Positions 44,654-53,000 of a DNA stretch of 64,000 bases are shown in pieces (position 1 is the first letter of the stretch; each line of letters opens with the position of its first letter). The DNA lies in the NCBI RefSeq assembly GCF_000763885.1, contig NZ_JRKO01000016.1, positions 36,633-100,632 on the forward strand. Reading direction: 5' to 3'. The notes under the pieces are model-generated. The model was not told the origin of the DNA. It searched no databases and saw only the letters and a list, made by a program, of their open reading frames with translations. The stretch is from Paracoccus versutus. GTDB taxonomy: Bacteria > Pseudomonadota > Alphaproteobacteria > Rhodobacterales > Rhodobacteraceae. The translations under genes were made by a program, and so were the position numbers.

Positions 44654-47082
44654 TCCGCGGCCTCCAGGGTCAGATCGGCAAGGGGCGCCCATTTGGGCGT
44701 CTCGGTGGTGGTGGAATGCTCGGCCCAGGGGTCGCGGCGATAGACCGACTGGCTGACCTCGAAGCGCTCGACCAGCGCGCGGCGGGTCGGCAGGTCCGCG
44801 ACCTGCGCCTTCACCCAGTCGAGCCCGACCTTGGCCACCCATTTATAGGGCCGGTCCAGATAGCGCGCGTGCTCGCGGTAAAGCTGGATGAAGGCGGTGA
44901 TGATCTCGACCGCCTCGTCCTCGGAGGGGGTCGAGGCCAGGGGCTCGGTCTCCTTCACCTCCATCCCGGCGGCGCCGGCGACGCTGATCTGGTAGCCGCT
45001 GTCGACGCAGATCACGCCCACGTCCTTGCAGGTCGCCTCGGCGCAGTTGCGCGGGCAGCCCGAGACGCCCAGCTTGACCTTGTGCGGCGTCCAGGATCCC
45101 CAGAGCAGCTTTTCCAGCCTGATCCCCAGCCCGGTCGAATCCTGGGTGCCGAAGCGGCAGAACTCGCTGCCGACGCAGGTCTTCACCGTGCGCAGCCCCT
45201 TGGAATAGGCGTGGCCCGAGACCAGCCCGGCCGCGTTCAGGTCGGCCCAGATATGCGGCAGATCCTCTTTGCGCACACCCAGCAGGTCGATGCGCTGGCC
45301 GCCCGTGACCTTGACCATGGGCACGGCATATTTCTCGGCCGCGTCGGCGATGGCGCGCAGCTCGCCCGGCGTGGTGACGCCGCCCCACATGCGCGGCACC
45401 ACCGAATAGGTGCCGTCCTTCTGGATATTGGCGTGGTTCCGCTCGTTGACAAAGCGCGACTGGCGGTCGTCGCGATAGTCCAGCGGGTATTCGGCCAGCA
45501 GGTAATAGTTCAGCGCCGGGCGGCAGGAATGGCAGCCGCCCACGGTCTTCCAGCCCAGCTCCTGCATGACGGCCGGGATCGACTTCAGCCCCATCGAGCG
45601 GATCAGCCGCCGCACGTCCTCGTGGCTGTGGTCGGTGCATTTGCATATGCCGGCGGGGACGGGCGCGACGAAGCCGTCGCCCAGGGTCAGCTTCATCACC
45701 TGCTCGACCAGCCCGGTGCAGGTGCCGCACGATCCCGACGCCTTGGTGCAGGCGCGGACGGCGTCCAGCGTGTGGGCGCCGCCCAGAACGGCATCGACGA
45801 TGGTGCCCTTGCAGACGCCGTTGCAGCCGCAGATCTCCGCCTCAGGCGGCAAGGCTGCAACGGCCGCCATAGGGTCCAACGTGGTCCCCCCCTGGAAGGC
45901 CGGGCCGAAGATCAGCGTGTCGCGCATCTCGCCGATGTCGGTTTCGTCCTTCATCAGCCCATAGAACCAGTTGCCGTCGGCGGTGTCGCCATACATGACC
46001 ACGCCGACGATGCGGTCGTTCTCCAGCACCAGCCGCTTGTAGATGCCGCGGCCGGGGTCGCGAAAGACGATGTCCTCGCGCCCCTCGCCTTCGGCGAAAT
46101 CGCCGGCGCTGTAGAGGTCGCAGCCCGTCACCTTCAGCTTGGTCGCGGTCTGCACCGGGCGGAACGCGGCTTCCTCGCCCAGCAGGGTCCGGGCCAGCAC
46201 CTTGGCCTGGTCGTAAAGCGGCGCGACAAGGCCAAAGACCTGGCTGCGATGCTCGACGCATTCGCCGAGCGCGAAGATATGCGGGTCGCTGGTGCGCAGG
46301 GCGTCGTCGACGACGATGCCGCGCTCGACCTCCAGATGCGCGTCATTGGCCAGCCGCACCTCGGGGCGGATGCCGACGGCCATGCAGACCAGGTCGGCGG
46401 CATGGACGGTGCCGTCCTCCAGCAGCACGGCCTCGGCCCGGTCGTGGCCCAGGATGGCCTTGGTCGCGCCCTTGCAATGCACCTTGATGCCGCGCCGCTC
46501 CAGGTCGCGCTGCAGCAGGTAGCCGGCGGCGGGGTCCAGCTGCCGCTCCATCAGGTGGCCCATCAGGTGGACGACGGTGACGCTGGCCCCCCGCGCCGCC
46601 ATGCCGGCCGCCGCCTCAAGGCCCAGCAGCCCGCCGCCGACCACCACCGCGTCCTTGCCGGCGACGCCGGCCTCGATCATCGCATTGGTATCCTCGAGGT
46701 CGCGATAGGTCACGACGCCCGGCAGGTCGCTGCCCGGCACCGGGATGATGAAGGGCGCCGAGCCGGTGGCGATGACCAGCGCGTCATAAGGCGCGCCGCC
46801 CGTGTTGGAATAGACGGCGCGATTGGCGCGGTCGATCCTGACCACCGGCTCGCCAAAGCGGCAGTCGACGCCATGCGCGGCATACCAGTCCGCGTCATGG
46901 GTGACGATCTGCTCATAGGTCTTTTCGCCCGACAGGACCGGCGACAGCATCAGCCGGTTGTAATTGCCGCGCGGCTCGGCATTGAACAGGGTGACATGCC
47001 ATTCGCCGGGCGCGGCCTCGAACAGCTGCTCCAGCAGGCGGCCCGAGGCCATGCCGGCGCCGATGACGACGAGTTTCTTCAT
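44650..47082 (-). CDS. nasB: NADH-dependent assimilatory nitrite reductase, large subunit
   Basis: NasB reduces nitrite to ammonium with six electrons from NADH. The 810-residue protein has an N-terminal FAD/NAD module (VVIGAGMASGRLLEQL), BFD-like Cys clusters (CGCNGVCKG and CKCTDHSHED) and a C-terminal sirohaem-[4Fe-4S] domain with TCVGSEFCRFGTQDSTGLG and GCPRNCAEATCKDVG. The length is normal. GAAAGGAG precedes the ATG. It follows nasA after 15 bp. Confidence 0.97.
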   Translation of the reverse strand: MKKLVVIGAGMASGRLLEQLFEAAPGEWHVTLFNAEPRGNYNRLMLSPVLSGEKTYEQIVTHDADWYAAHGVDCRFGEPVVRIDRANRAVYSNTGGAPYDALVIATGSAPFIIPVPGSDLPGVVTYRDLEDTNAMIEAGVAGKDAVVVGGGLLGLEAAAGMAARGASVTVVHLMGHLMERQLDPAAGYLLQRDLERRGIKVHCKGATKAILGHDRAEAVLLEDGTVHAADLVCMAVGIRPEVRLANDAHLEVERGIVVDDALRTSDPHIFALGECVEHRSQVFGLVAPLYDQAKVLARTLLGEEAAFRPVQTATKLKVTGCDLYSAGDFAEGEGREDIVFRDPGRGIYKRLVLENDRIVGVVMYGDTADGNWFYGLMKDETDIGEMRDTLIFGPAFQGGTTLDPMAAVAALPPEAEICGCNGVCKGTIVDAVLGGAHTLDAVRACTKASGSCGTCTGLVEQVMKLTLGDGFVAPVPAGICKCTDHSHEDVRRLIRSMGLKSIPAVMQELGWKTVGGCHSCRPALNYYLLAEYPLDYRDDRQSRFVNERNHANIQKDGTYSVVPRMWGGVTTPGELRAIADAAEKYAVPMVKVTGGQRIDLLGVRKEDLPHIWADLNAAGLVSGHAYSKGLRTVKTCVGSEFCRFGTQDSTGLGIRLEKLLWGSWTPHKVKLGVSGCPRNCAEATCKDVGVICVDSGYQISVAGAAGMEVKETEPLASTPSEDEAVEIITAFIQLYREHARYLDRPYKWVAKVGLDWVKAQVADLPTRRALVERFEVSQSVYRRDPWAEHSTTTETPKWAPLADLTLEAAE

Positions 47083-47097
47083 CGCGTGACTCCTTTC

Positions 47098-48306
47098 TCA
47101 GGCGGCTTGCAGGGGCGCGCGGCCCATCTGGCGGATCGAGGCATGCATCCAGAGCGCGCAGGCCCCGACCAGCAGGAACAGCGCCATGAAGCAGCTGGAC
47201 CACAGCCCGGTCTGGTCGCGCAGCCAGCCGAAGAGCAGCGGCAGCAGGAACCCGCCAAGGCCGCCGATCATGCCGACGAGCCCGCCCACCGCGCCGACAT
47301 GGCCGGGGTAATAGCTGGGGATGTGCTTGTAGACGGCGGCCTTGCCCAGGCTCATGAAGAAGCCAAGGACGAAGATCACCGCCAGGAAGACCGGCACCGG
47401 CACGCCCGAGGGGATCGAAAGGATCCCGGTCGCGACCAGCGAGACGGCGAAGGTCGCATACATCACCGTCCGCGCGCCGATCCGGTCCGACAGCACCCCG
47501 CCATAAGCGCGAAAGATCGAGCCGGGGATGGAATAAGCCGCGCCGATCATGCCGGCGGTGGCGATGTCGAAGCCGTAGACCTGCGTCAGGTAATGCGGCA
47601 GCCACAGCGCCAGCGCCACGAAGCCGCCGAAGCTGAAGAAGTAATAGGCCGAGAAGCGCCAGACCCGGACCTGGCCCAGCGGCGCGAACTCGGCGCGCAG
47701 CGGCGCCTTGCGGCCGGCCCCTGCGGCGGTGACGGGATCGTCCTTGCTGAAAAGCCAGAACAGCATCGCGGTCAGCGCCAGCGCGCCGGCCCAGATCTGC
47801 GCGGTCGCCTGCCAGCCCAGCGCCAGCATGACGAAGGGCGCGGCGAACTTGGTCACGGCGGCGCCGACATTGCCGACCCCGAAGATGCCCAGCGCCGTGC
47901 CCTGCCGCCCCTCGGCATAGAAGCGCGAGACATAGGCGACGCCCACGGCGAAGGAGCCGCCGGCCAGCCCCACGCCCAGCGCCGCCAGCAGCATCTGCGG
48001 CCAGGTCGAGGCATGGGACAGAAGGAAGGTCGCGCCGGCGGCGGCCAGCATGGTCAGCGTATAGACGCGCCGCCCGCCCAGCCGGTCGGTCAGCACGCCC
48101 AAGCCGATGCGCACCAGCGAGCCGGTCAGGATCGGCAGGCCGATCAGCAGGCCGAACTGGGTCTCGGTCAGGGAAAGCTGCTCGCGGATCTGCAGGCCGA
48201 TGATCGAGAAGATCGTCCAGACCGCGAAGCAGATGGTGAAGGCGAAGGTCGAGAGGCCCAGCGCGCGGCTGGCCTCGGAGGGCGGAACGGGGGAAACGGC
48301 GGGCAT
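47098..48306 (-). CDS. nasA: MFS nitrate/nitrite transporter
   Basis: The 402-residue, 12-helix major facilitator of the NarK family has the nitrate signature regions GGSFAVGVAYVSRF and GFFMSLGKAAVYKHIP, both Gly-rich helices with conserved residues for nitrate. It imports nitrate for assimilation. It is the first structural gene after a 288-bp leader that contains the predicted NasT target hairpins. Confidence 0.95.
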   Translation of the reverse strand: MPAVSPVPPSEASRALGLSTFAFTICFAVWTIFSIIGLQIREQLSLTETQFGLLIGLPILTGSLVRIGLGVLTDRLGGRRVYTLTMLAAAGATFLLSHASTWPQMLLAALGVGLAGGSFAVGVAYVSRFYAEGRQGTALGIFGVGNVGAAVTKFAAPFVMLALGWQATAQIWAGALALTAMLFWLFSKDDPVTAAGAGRKAPLRAEFAPLGQVRVWRFSAYYFFSFGGFVALALWLPHYLTQVYGFDIATAGMIGAAYSIPGSIFRAYGGVLSDRIGARTVMYATFAVSLVATGILSIPSGVPVPVFLAVIFVLGFFMSLGKAAVYKHIPSYYPGHVGAVGGLVGMIGGLGGFLLPLLFGWLRDQTGLWSSCFMALFLLVGACALWMHASIRQMGRAPLQAA

Positions 48307-48343
48307 GGTGGCTCCGATGCGTTGCTGATGGCGAAAGCTGTCG

Positions 48344-48470
48344 GAAAGCGCGCGGCCAGGGCGGCGGGACGCCGCAGCGGGACTGCGCTTTCGGAGGGGA
48401 GGGATTTCCGCGCCCTTGCGGGAATCCGTGCCGCATCATTGCGAGCGGGCCGGTGGCACGCCATTGCGCC
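48344..48470 (-). ncRNA. nasA leader RNA with NasT (ANTAR)-type hexaloop hairpins
   Basis: On the minus strand the leader forms hairpin GGCGC-AATGGC-GTGCC (48455-48470), hairpin GCUCGC-AAUGAU-GCGGC (48430-48446) and hairpin GGATTCCCGC-AAGGGC-GCGGAAATCC (48402-48427). All three loops are hexanucleotides with A at position 1 and G at position 4, the known recognition pattern of ANTAR antiterminators. A long GC-rich stem follows (48344-48392, GAAAGCGC pairing with GCGCTTTC) before nasA and is the likely terminator. NasT would allow read-through when nitrate frees it from NasS. Confidence 0.7.
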
Positions 48471-48594
48471 GGGCCATGGGACCAGATTGGGTCAGGATGC
48501 CGGCCGGATCAAGCCTTGATGCGGCATCGCAGCATCCGCCGCCCGTTCCGCCCGAAAGCCGGGCAGCATCGCGCCCGGCCTGCCCGCGAAACGC

Positions 48595-49767
48595 TCAGCC
48601 GGCGAAAGGGGGCTCGAAGATGGTGCCGTCGAAGAAGGCATCGGCGCGCAGAATCATCTGGCCCTTTTCGGCCGCGACCTCGCGGTCCTCGGCCAGCGCG
48701 CCTTCCAGCCGCGCCGAGGCGCCGGGCAGCGCCGCCCCCGCCTCGCGCAGGTGCTGGCGATAAAGATCGGTGCGGAAATGCGCCATCGCCTTTTCCATCG
48801 CCGGCGCCGGGTCCAGCCCATGCCGCGCGGCGATGCGCTGCGCAAAGAAGGCGGCCAGGCTTTTCCAGGGGAAATTCGCCGCCCCGGCATGGAAGGCGAT
48901 GAAGCCCGGCACATGGCGGATTTCGCCCGAGGGCGTGACCTGCAGCCGCCCGGTCAGCCCGCGCTCGGCCAGTTCGGTCGGCAGGTCCAGGTATTCGCGC
49001 CGTGACAGGATCTCGGCGGCGGTATCGCGGTTCTCGGGCTCGTCGAGCCAGCGCCCGGCGCGCCAGACCGCCCGCATCAGCGCGCCGGTCAGCTGCGGCT
49101 GGCCTTCGGTGAAGTCGCGGCGCAGCACCAGCCCCTTTTCCGGCGGCGAGGCCCAGATCGCGGTGCCCGGCAAGAGCAGCGAGGCAAGGCCGCGGTCCAC
49201 CGCGCTCGACGCCCAGGGCTCGCCGACGCAGAAGGCATCGACCTCGCCCGCGGCCATGGATTCGGCCATCAGCGGCGGCGGCACAGTCACGACCTCCAGG
49301 GCCGGGCTGAAGCCGCTGGCGCCCAGCCAGTGCCGGATCAGTTCCAGCTGGGTCGAGAAATGGAAGGGCACGCCCACCCGCAGCCGGCCGGGCGCGGCCT
49401 CATGCAGCGCATGGGCGGCCTTGCGGGCATCGCGGAAGTCGAAGTCGTGGCCCTGCTCGCGCATCCGGGCGGCCAGGGCGGCGCTGACCGCGACCGCCTG
49501 CCCGCCCTGCGACAGGAACATCGCCAGGTCCAGCTCCGGCAGCGCCGGGCCCAGACCCAGCGCCTGCGCGACCGGCATCGGCACCAGCATATGCGCCGCC
49601 TCGATCAGCCCGGCGCCCAGCATGTCGCGGGCCTGCGCCCAGGCGCCCAGGCGCAGCAGCTGGAATTCCAGCCCCTCTTCTGCGGCAAAGCCCAGCTCGC
49701 GCGCCACGATCAGGGGGGCGGCGTCGATCAGCGGCACATAGCCAAGGCGCAGGGGCGTCAGCGGCAT
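48595..49767 (-). CDS. nasS: Nitrate/nitrite sensor NasS (CmpA/NrtA family)
   Basis: The 390-residue protein resembles nitrate ABC-binding proteins (LRLGYVPLIDAAPLIVARELGFA; VGVPFHFSTQLELIRHWLG; VDAFCVGEPW) but lacks a signal peptide, as expected of cytoplasmic NasS. Known role: binds nitrate or nitrite and holds NasT inactive in their absence. Its start overlaps nasT by 10 bp. Confidence 0.95.
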   Translation of the reverse strand: MPLTPLRLGYVPLIDAAPLIVARELGFAAEEGLEFQLLRLGAWAQARDMLGAGLIEAAHMLVPMPVAQALGLGPALPELDLAMFLSQGGQAVAVSAALAARMREQGHDFDFRDARKAAHALHEAAPGRLRVGVPFHFSTQLELIRHWLGASGFSPALEVVTVPPPLMAESMAAGEVDAFCVGEPWASSAVDRGLASLLLPGTAIWASPPEKGLVLRRDFTEGQPQLTGALMRAVWRAGRWLDEPENRDTAAEILSRREYLDLPTELAERGLTGRLQVTPSGEIRHVPGFIAFHAGAANFPWKSLAAFFAQRIAARHGLDPAPAMEKAMAHFRTDLYRQHLREAGAALPGASARLEGALAEDREVAAEKGQMILRADAFFDGTIFEPPFAG

Positions 49768-50348
49768 GAGAGCAACCCCGCGGCAAGGACCAGCTGCTGC
49801 GCGATCTCGGCCACGCGCTTGCCCTGGTCCATCGCCGTCTTGCGCAACAGCGCATAGGCGGCCTCTTCGTCGATGCCGCGCGCCTTCATCAGCACCGCCT
49901 TGGCGCGGTCGATCACCTTGCGCTCCTCCAGCGCGGCGCGGGTCGCGGCCAGTTCGGCGCGCATGCGCTGGAACATGTGAAAGCGCGCGATGGCCGCGTC
50001 CAGCACCGGCTTGATCCGGTCCGGCCGCAGCCCGTCCACGACATAGGCCGAGATGCCGGCCTCGACCGCCGCCCGCGTCAGATGCTCGTCCGAGCGGTCC
50101 ACGAACATCGCCACCGGCCGCTCGGTCGGGCCCGAGGCCAGCGCCAGCTCCTCGAGCACGTCGCGCGAGGGGTTGGCCAGGTCGATCAGCACGATGTCGG
50201 GCCGGCATTCGGCGATATGGCGTGCGAGGCCGGTTTCCTCGGAAATGATGCGGATGTCGTGGTCGCCGATCTCGCGCAGCCCGTCCACGATCGGGGCGGC
50301 GCGCTCGGGGTCGGGCTCGATGACGACGATGGAAAGGCGCTTGTCCAT
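49758..50348 (-). CDS. nasT: ANTAR-domain antiterminator NasT
   Basis: The 196-residue protein has an N-terminal pseudo-receiver domain (SIVVIEPDPERAAPIVDGL; DIVLIDLANPSRD) and a C-terminal ANTAR RNA-binding domain (about residues 130-190; ERKVIDRAKAVLMKARGIDEEAAYALLRK). It binds the nas leader RNA and prevents termination. The start at 50348 is the only one giving a standard receiver N-terminus. It is first in the leftward nas cluster. Confidence 0.95.
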   Translation of the reverse strand: MDKRLSIVVIEPDPERAAPIVDGLREIGDHDIRIISEETGLARHIAECRPDIVLIDLANPSRDVLEELALASGPTERPVAMFVDRSDEHLTRAAVEAGISAYVVDGLRPDRIKPVLDAAIARFHMFQRMRAELAATRAALEERKVIDRAKAVLMKARGIDEEAAYALLRKTAMDQGKRVAEIAQQLVLAAGLLSCR

Positions 50349-50439
50349 CTGCTTCCTGATCTGTGCCGCCCTTGCAGGTGCCATCGCAGCCGCGCGCCCG
50401 CAACGCATCACACCGTCGCCGTGCCGCCCCGCGCGGGAT

Positions 50440-50490
50440 CTGCCCGCCCGGCGGGCAGTTTTCGGACGGCTCTGCCCAAGGGGCGGGCAG
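50440..50490 (+). other. Tandem similar hairpins upstream of the MOSC gene
   Basis: Between divergent nasT and the MOSC gene, CTGCCCGC-CCG-GCGGGCAG-TTTT (50440-50462) looks like a small rho-independent terminator in the rightward direction. It is followed by CTGCCC-AAGGGGC-GGGCAG (50472-50490), with the same stem sequence. Both lie about 80-130 bp before the MOSC start, so they could form an attenuator or leader element. Confidence 0.4.
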
Positions 50491-50568
50491 GAAGGTTGCC
50501 GCGCCCGCTCCCTTGAGCCTGGCGGGGGTTTGGCTAATCTGGCGGCGACGCGCGAGCAGAGGGACACC

Positions 50569-51321
50569 ATGCCAGAGATCATCCTGCTGACGGGCAAGGC
50601 CGCCCCCCTGCCCGGAAACAACCAGAAAAGCGGCATCGACAAGCGCCCGGTGGACCGGCCGCTGGCGCTTGGCCCGGAGGGGCTCGAAGGCGACGAACAG
50701 GCCGACCGCCGCGTGCATGGCGGGCCGGAAAAGGCCGTGCATCACTATCCTTTCGATCATTATGCGGCCTGGCGCGAGGAACTTGGGCAGCTGCGCCCGG
50801 CCGAAGCACCGGGGGTTTCACACCCCCGGACCCCCGTGGGGTATTTGGAAAACGGAGAAATCATGGGGTTGCTGGGGGCACCCGGCGCCTTTGGCGAGAA
50901 TATCTCGACCGAGGGGTCGACCGAGGCGGAGGTCGCGGTGGGCGACATCTTCCGGCTGGGCACGGCGCTGGTGCAGGTCTCGCAGGGGCGGCAGCCCTGC
51001 TGGAAGCTGAACCGCCGCTTCGGGGTCGCGGACATGGCGCGGCGCGTGCAGGAAAGCGGCCGCACCGGCTGGTATTACCGCGTCCTGCAGCCCGGCATGA
51101 TCGCCCCCGGCGACCGGCTGGAGCTGGTCGACCGGGTGGCGCCGGAATGGACGCTCGGCCGGCTGTGGCATGCGCTTTACGTGGACCGGCTGAACCTGGG
51201 CGAGTTGCAGGGCATCGCCGGGCTCGACGTGCTGGCCGAGGGCTGGCGGCGCTACGCCATCCGCCGGCTGGAGAGCGGGCGGGTCGAGGACTGGTCCAGG
51301 CGGCTGGAGGGCAGCGCATGA
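50569..51321 (+). CDS. MOSC-domain protein (YiiM type) with an internal repeat-derived insertion
   Basis: The 250-residue protein has the MOSC fold: LGLEGDEQADRRVHGG-like motif (GLEGDEQADRRVHGGP), GAFGENIST, QVSQGRQPCWKLNRRFG with the conserved Cys, and a YiiM C-terminal 3-alpha domain. YiiM-type proteins use molybdenum cofactor to reduce N-hydroxylated compounds. Residues about 80-99 (PGVSHPRTPVGYLENGEIMG) are extra relative to the family as I know it and are encoded by a copy of an intergenic repeat, in frame. AGAGGG precedes the ATG. pdxY overlaps its stop. Confidence 0.88.
   Translation: MPEIILLTGKAAPLPGNNQKSGIDKRPVDRPLALGPEGLEGDEQADRRVHGGPEKAVHHYPFDHYAAWREELGQLRPAEAPGVSHPRTPVGYLENGEIMGLLGAPGAFGENISTEGSTEAEVAVGDIFRLGTALVQVSQGRQPCWKLNRRFGVADMARRVQESGRTGWYYRVLQPGMIAPGDRLELVDRVAPEWTLGRLWHALYVDRLNLGELQGIAGLDVLAEGWRRYAIRRLESGRVEDWSRRLEGSA
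50809..50863 (+). repeat. Intergenic-type repeat inserted in the MOSC coding sequence
   Basis: This block contains CCGGGGG-TTTCACA-CCCCCGG (inverted repeat), then CCCCCGTGGGGTATTTGG and AACGGAGAAA. The last part matches the block next to the double hairpin at 5943-5975 read on the opposite strand (CCCCGGGGTATTTTCG, AACGGAGAAA). It has a length compatible with the reading frame, so the gene remains open. Confidence 0.65.
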
Positions 51322-52154
51322 GCCGGTCGCTGGTGATCTCGATCCAGAGCCAGGTGGTCATGGGCCATGTCGGCAATTCCGCCGCGGTCTTTCCGATGCT
51401 GGCCGCCGGGCTGGAGGTGGCGCCGATCCCGACGGTGATCTTTTCCAACACGCCGGATTACCCGACCCTGCGCGGCCGGGCGCTGCCGGGCGATTTCTTC
51501 GCCGACCTCTTGCAGGGCGCCTGGGACCGCGGCCTGCCCGAGCGCGCGGATTTCCTGCTGACCGGCTATATCGGTTCGGTCGAGGTGGCGCGGCTGACCG
51601 CCGATTTCGTCGCCCGCGCCAAGGCGGCGAACCCGCGGCTGCGCTATTACTGCGATCCGGTGCTGGGCGACGAGCAGCCGGGGCTTTATGTGCCCAGGGA
51701 GATCGCCGACACCTTCCGCGACCGGCTGCTGCCCATGGCCGACATCGCCTCGCCCAACCCGTTCGAGGTCGCCTGGCTGACCGGCCAGCCCATCGCGGAA
51801 CTGGCCGACATCCCCCGCGCCGCCCGCGCCCTGCGCATGGCCCCCGAGGCGCGGCTGATCGTCACCGGCTGCAAGCTGCGCGAGACGGCGCCGGACATGC
51901 TGGAAAGCGTGATCCACGGTCCCGAGGGCCTGTCGCGCCACCCCACGCCGCACCTGCCGCTGGCCATGGCGGGAACCGGAGACCTGTTCGCCGGCCTTGT
52001 CGCCGCGGCGCTGGGAAGCGGGCGCAGCCTGGCGCAGGCGGTCGAATATGCGCAGGTCCAGACCTCGCGGGCGCTGATGCGCGCGGCGGCGCTGGGAACG
52101 AAGGAGGTCGTCCTGTGCGACCGCGATTTCCGCATGGCCCTGCTGGGGGCCTGA
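51318..52154 (+). CDS. pdxY: Pyridoxal kinase
   Basis: PdxY phosphorylates pyridoxal to pyridoxal 5'-phosphate in the salvage pathway. The 278-residue ribokinase-fold protein begins VISIQSQVVMGHVGNSAAVFP, has CDPVLGDE and ASPNPFEVAWLTG, and MAGTGDLFAGL with the catalytic Asp. The ATG overlaps the MOSC stop (ATGA), so the genes are coupled, which is curious because their chemistry is unrelated apart from cofactors. Confidence 0.95.
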   Translation: MSRSLVISIQSQVVMGHVGNSAAVFPMLAAGLEVAPIPTVIFSNTPDYPTLRGRALPGDFFADLLQGAWDRGLPERADFLLTGYIGSVEVARLTADFVARAKAANPRLRYYCDPVLGDEQPGLYVPREIADTFRDRLLPMADIASPNPFEVAWLTGQPIAELADIPRAARALRMAPEARLIVTGCKLRETAPDMLESVIHGPEGLSRHPTPHLPLAMAGTGDLFAGLVAAALGSGRSLAQAVEYAQVQTSRALMRAAALGTKEVVLCDRDFRMALLGA

Positions 52155-52210
52155 AGCCGCGCCCTGGCGGCGGGGATTGCCGGCGGGGGCGCCCTTGCCG
52201 GATTGTGCCT

Positions 52211-52429
52211 TCATCGGCCGTCCTCGTATTCCCGCAACCGGCACGTGACCTCGAGGAGCACCCGCGCCAGGTGCTTTTGCACCGAACCTTCCGACAGCGC
52301 CATATGCCGCGCCACCTTGCGATAGCTAAGGCCCCGGATGCGGTGCAGAACGAAGATCCGCCGCGTCTTGTCCGGCTCGCCTCGAAATATCGAACAGCAA
52401 GGCGGAGGCCTGGCGCCGAGCGTCGTCAT
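52211..52429 (-). pseudogene. Remnant of an ECF-type sigma factor (region 4 only)
   Basis: About 50 C-terminal residues match sigma region 4 of FecI-like ECF factors: RRIFVLHRIRGLSYRKVARHM followed by LSEGSVQKHLARVLL. Region 2 (core binding and -10 recognition) is absent, and the preceding residues are not sigma-like, so the gene is truncated. No anti-sigma or receptor gene is adjacent. Confidence 0.65.
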
Positions 52430-52452
52430 CGGATCACCGCCACGTCACCAGG

Positions 52453-52533
52453 ATGACGGAGGCAGAGTTCGACGCATTCACGCGCGGTCTAGTCGATTGG
52501 GCGCGTGAGGCATATCGTGACCCCAATATCTAA
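52453..52533 (+). CDS. Tiny ORF (26 residues) overlapping the next small gene
   Basis: This short reading frame MTEAEFDAFTRGLVDWAREA... ends in TAA at 52531-52533 and overlaps the next gene's GTG start by 17 bp. It is acidic and amphipathic, as if a small coupled leader or protein interaction peptide. I do not recognise it; the layout resembles pairs of tiny prophage genes. Confidence 0.35.
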   Translation: MTEAEFDAFTRGLVDWAREAYRDPNI

Positions 52534-52717
52534 CCCCCGCCCCTTCGCCGAGGTGCTGCGCGACTGGATCGGTCGGCACGGCGGCAGCGCCTATGCTGCC
52601 GCGCCGCGGCTGCACACCACAGAGCAGACGCTGGGCCGCTGGCTGCGCGGCTCGACCTGCGCCACCGAGACGGCACAGCGGGCGCTGATGACCCTGGTGG
52701 ATGAGGGGCGGGCCTAG
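52517..52717 (+). CDS. Small helix-turn-helix protein, possibly phage-derived
   Basis: The product is about 66 residues, starting at GTG 52517 with GAGG 6 nt upstream (GTG at 52505 is an alternative). The central part GGSAYAAAPRLHTTEQTLGRWLRG has the spacing of a helix-turn-helix, and the C-terminus ERAQRALMTLVDEG-like helix resembles small Cro-type or excisionase-like proteins. It lies next to the sigma remnant and the selC tRNA, a typical site of decayed mobile DNA. Confidence 0.45.
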   Translation: MTPISNPRPFAEVLRDWIGRHGGSAYAAAPRLHTTEQTLGRWLRGSTCATETAQRALMTLVDEGRA

Positions 52718-52851
52718 GCTGTCAGCGGACGGACCAAGCTGGAGACCGTGCTGCAACGCCCCCCGCCGGAGGGCTCCCTGCGAGCGGTACGGGGGCCGAT
52801 CTTGGTGACGCGTCATGCGTCTGGCGCATAGCTGGCCGAGGATCGAGGCTT

Positions 52852-52920
52852 GAAGGCGCCTTCAACCTCCCTTCATCCGCGCCGGTTTTTTTTTGACGCA
52901 AAGCGCCGGTTTTTTGACGC
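52852..52920 (+). repeat. Palindrome and duplicated T-tract unit
   Basis: GAAGGCGCCTTC (52852-52863) is a perfect palindrome, and GCGCCGG followed by nine T and GACGC (52879-52899) is repeated as GCGCCGG with six T and GACGC (52903-52920). GGCGC at 52855 could pair with GCGCC at 52879 to give a rightward terminator with a T-tract. Otherwise 52718-53000 contains no gene that I can see. Confidence 0.45.
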
Positions 52921-52963
52921 GCTACACCTGCAAAGCCGGATCCGCAGGCAGGGGCCCGGCCCG

Positions 52964-52992
52964 GCAGGCCGGCCTGCGCCGGACCCTCCGGC
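52964..52992 (-). terminator. GC-rich hairpins just downstream of selC
   Basis: On the minus strand GCCGGA-GGG-TCCGGC (52978-52992) starts 8 bp after the tRNA 3' end and is followed by the palindrome GCAGGCC-GGCCTGC (52964-52977). They may end the selB-trx-selC transcript, although there is no T-run. Confidence 0.45.
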
Positions 52993-53000
52993 AAGGCGAT

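Noticed and set aside
44716..48519. Very long plus-strand open frame opposite the nas genes
   Set aside because: It is antisense to nasB and nasA, lacks domain similarity and shows a composition of His, Gln and Arg typical of mirrored high-GC coding DNA.
52879..52920. CRISPR-like repeat
   Set aside because: Only two units with different T-tract lengths and no spacer series; it is better described as a duplicated terminator-like unit.
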